This document shows, piece by piece, positions 6,579-6,761 of a stretch of 6,761 nt of DNA. The position numbers and the translations under genes were made by a program. The DNA is from Deltaproteobacteria bacterium. GTDB taxonomy: Bacteria > Desulfobacterota > Desulfomonilia > UBA1062. Numbering within the stretch: position 1 is the stretch's first letter; each line of letters opens with the position of its first letter. A model generated the notes under the pieces. That model saw only the letters and a list, made by a program, of their open reading frames with translations, was not told the origin of the DNA and made no database searches. Where the stretch lies: contig JAFGTK010000253.1 of NCBI GenBank assembly GCA_016934135.1, positions 1 to 6,761 of the forward strand, written 5' to 3'.

Positions 6579-6761
6579 ATACCCCATCAGGATATAATCC
6601 TTCTGCAAGTCTCTCTTGCAATGACTCTCTGAGATCGCCCGGTTTGAAAAAATGATTCACGAAAAACATGCCAGGAGAAGTGGCCTCGCAAAATCGGACA
6701 GGGTTATAAGTGGAAGTCTTGCTCAAAACAGGCCGATGTAATACGGTCGAAGAAAGGAGCG
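6579..6761 (+). other. Intergenic tail after alr, probable leader of the next gene
   Basis: No convincing gene lies in these 183 nt. A perfect TATAAT occurs at 6593-6598, but the region 16-18 nt upstream is not like TTGACA, so a promoter is only possible. A 6-bp inverted repeat, TGCAAG/CTTGCA with a 5-nt loop (6604-6620), has no T tract and is a poor terminator. A second weak hairpin can form at 6731-6748, just before the terminal Shine-Dalgarno. I see no recognisable riboswitch. The stretch is much longer than any other gap here, so either the dcw transcript continues into the next gene or a new unit starts in it. Confidence 0.5.
6754..6759 (+). promoter_or_regulatory. Probable ribosome binding site of a gene starting beyond the window
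   Basis: AAGGAG occurs two bases before the window end. A start codon within roughly 3-8 nt past base 6761 would be expected. The gene itself is not visible. Confidence 0.5.

Noticed and set aside
6569..6620. Inverted repeats GGGGT/ACCCC (6569-6585) and TGCAAG/CTTGCA (6604-6620) as a transcription terminator
   Set aside because: The stems are short (5 and 6 bp) and neither is followed by a run of T, so an intrinsic terminator is not supported.
6448..6726. A 92-codon minus-strand frame spanning the alr end and the intergenic tail
   Set aside because: Its second half is antisense to the conserved end of alr, and no Shine-Dalgarno or family motif supports it.
6652..6741. A 29-codon plus-strand frame after alr
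   Set aside because: It has no Shine-Dalgarno before its ATG and no recognisable features, and a stop occurs before the real ribosome binding site near the window end.

Overview
The window is a compact stretch of a bacterial division and cell-wall (dcw) cluster. Every gene lies on the + strand: the last codons of murG, then murC, murB, ftsQ, ftsA, ftsZ and alr, followed by a 183-nt tail that ends in what looks like the ribosome binding site of the next gene. All six full-length genes appear intact and carry the diagnostic motifs of their families.

Organism: the order murG-murC-murB-ftsQ-ftsA-ftsZ is the arrangement seen in proteobacteria and related Gram-negative phyla; classical Firmicutes keep murC elsewhere and use divIB. 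The moderate base composition, MurC motifs such as EADESDRSF, the FtsZ C-terminal peptide ending in TFLRKKAD, and a short one-pass FtsQ suggest a deltaproteobacterial (Desulfobacterota-like) anaerobe. This placement is an impression from family resemblance, not a proof.

Layout: positions 1-68 are the 3' end of murG. murC (61-1431), murB (1428-2264), ftsQ (2257-3039) and ftsA (3029-4258) each overlap the previous gene by 4 to 11 nt, so translation is probably coupled. ftsZ (4276-5451) follows a 17-nt gap with the strongest Shine-Dalgarno sequence in the window, as expected for the most abundant product. alr (5460-6578) follows after 8 nt. I see no ddl between murB and ftsQ, where many proteobacteria have it, and alr directly after ftsZ is not the usual arrangement.

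How the genes work together: MurG completes lipid II. MurB and MurC act earlier, making UDP-MurNAc and adding its first L-alanine. Alr supplies the D-alanine used for the stem-peptide terminus. FtsZ forms the Z-ring, FtsA tethers it to the membrane, and FtsQ links the ring to periplasmic septal synthesis. The operon therefore couples precursor supply to the machinery that uses it at the septum.

I found no mobile element, CRISPR array, RNA gene or clearly novel system. The most interesting details are a second copy of the FtsZ C-terminal peptide motif inside the FtsZ linker, a cluster of cysteines around the FtsZ nucleotide pocket, the placement of alr, an ftsQ Shine-Dalgarno built from the codons of MurB's catalytic glutamate, and an unexplained intergenic tail after alr.
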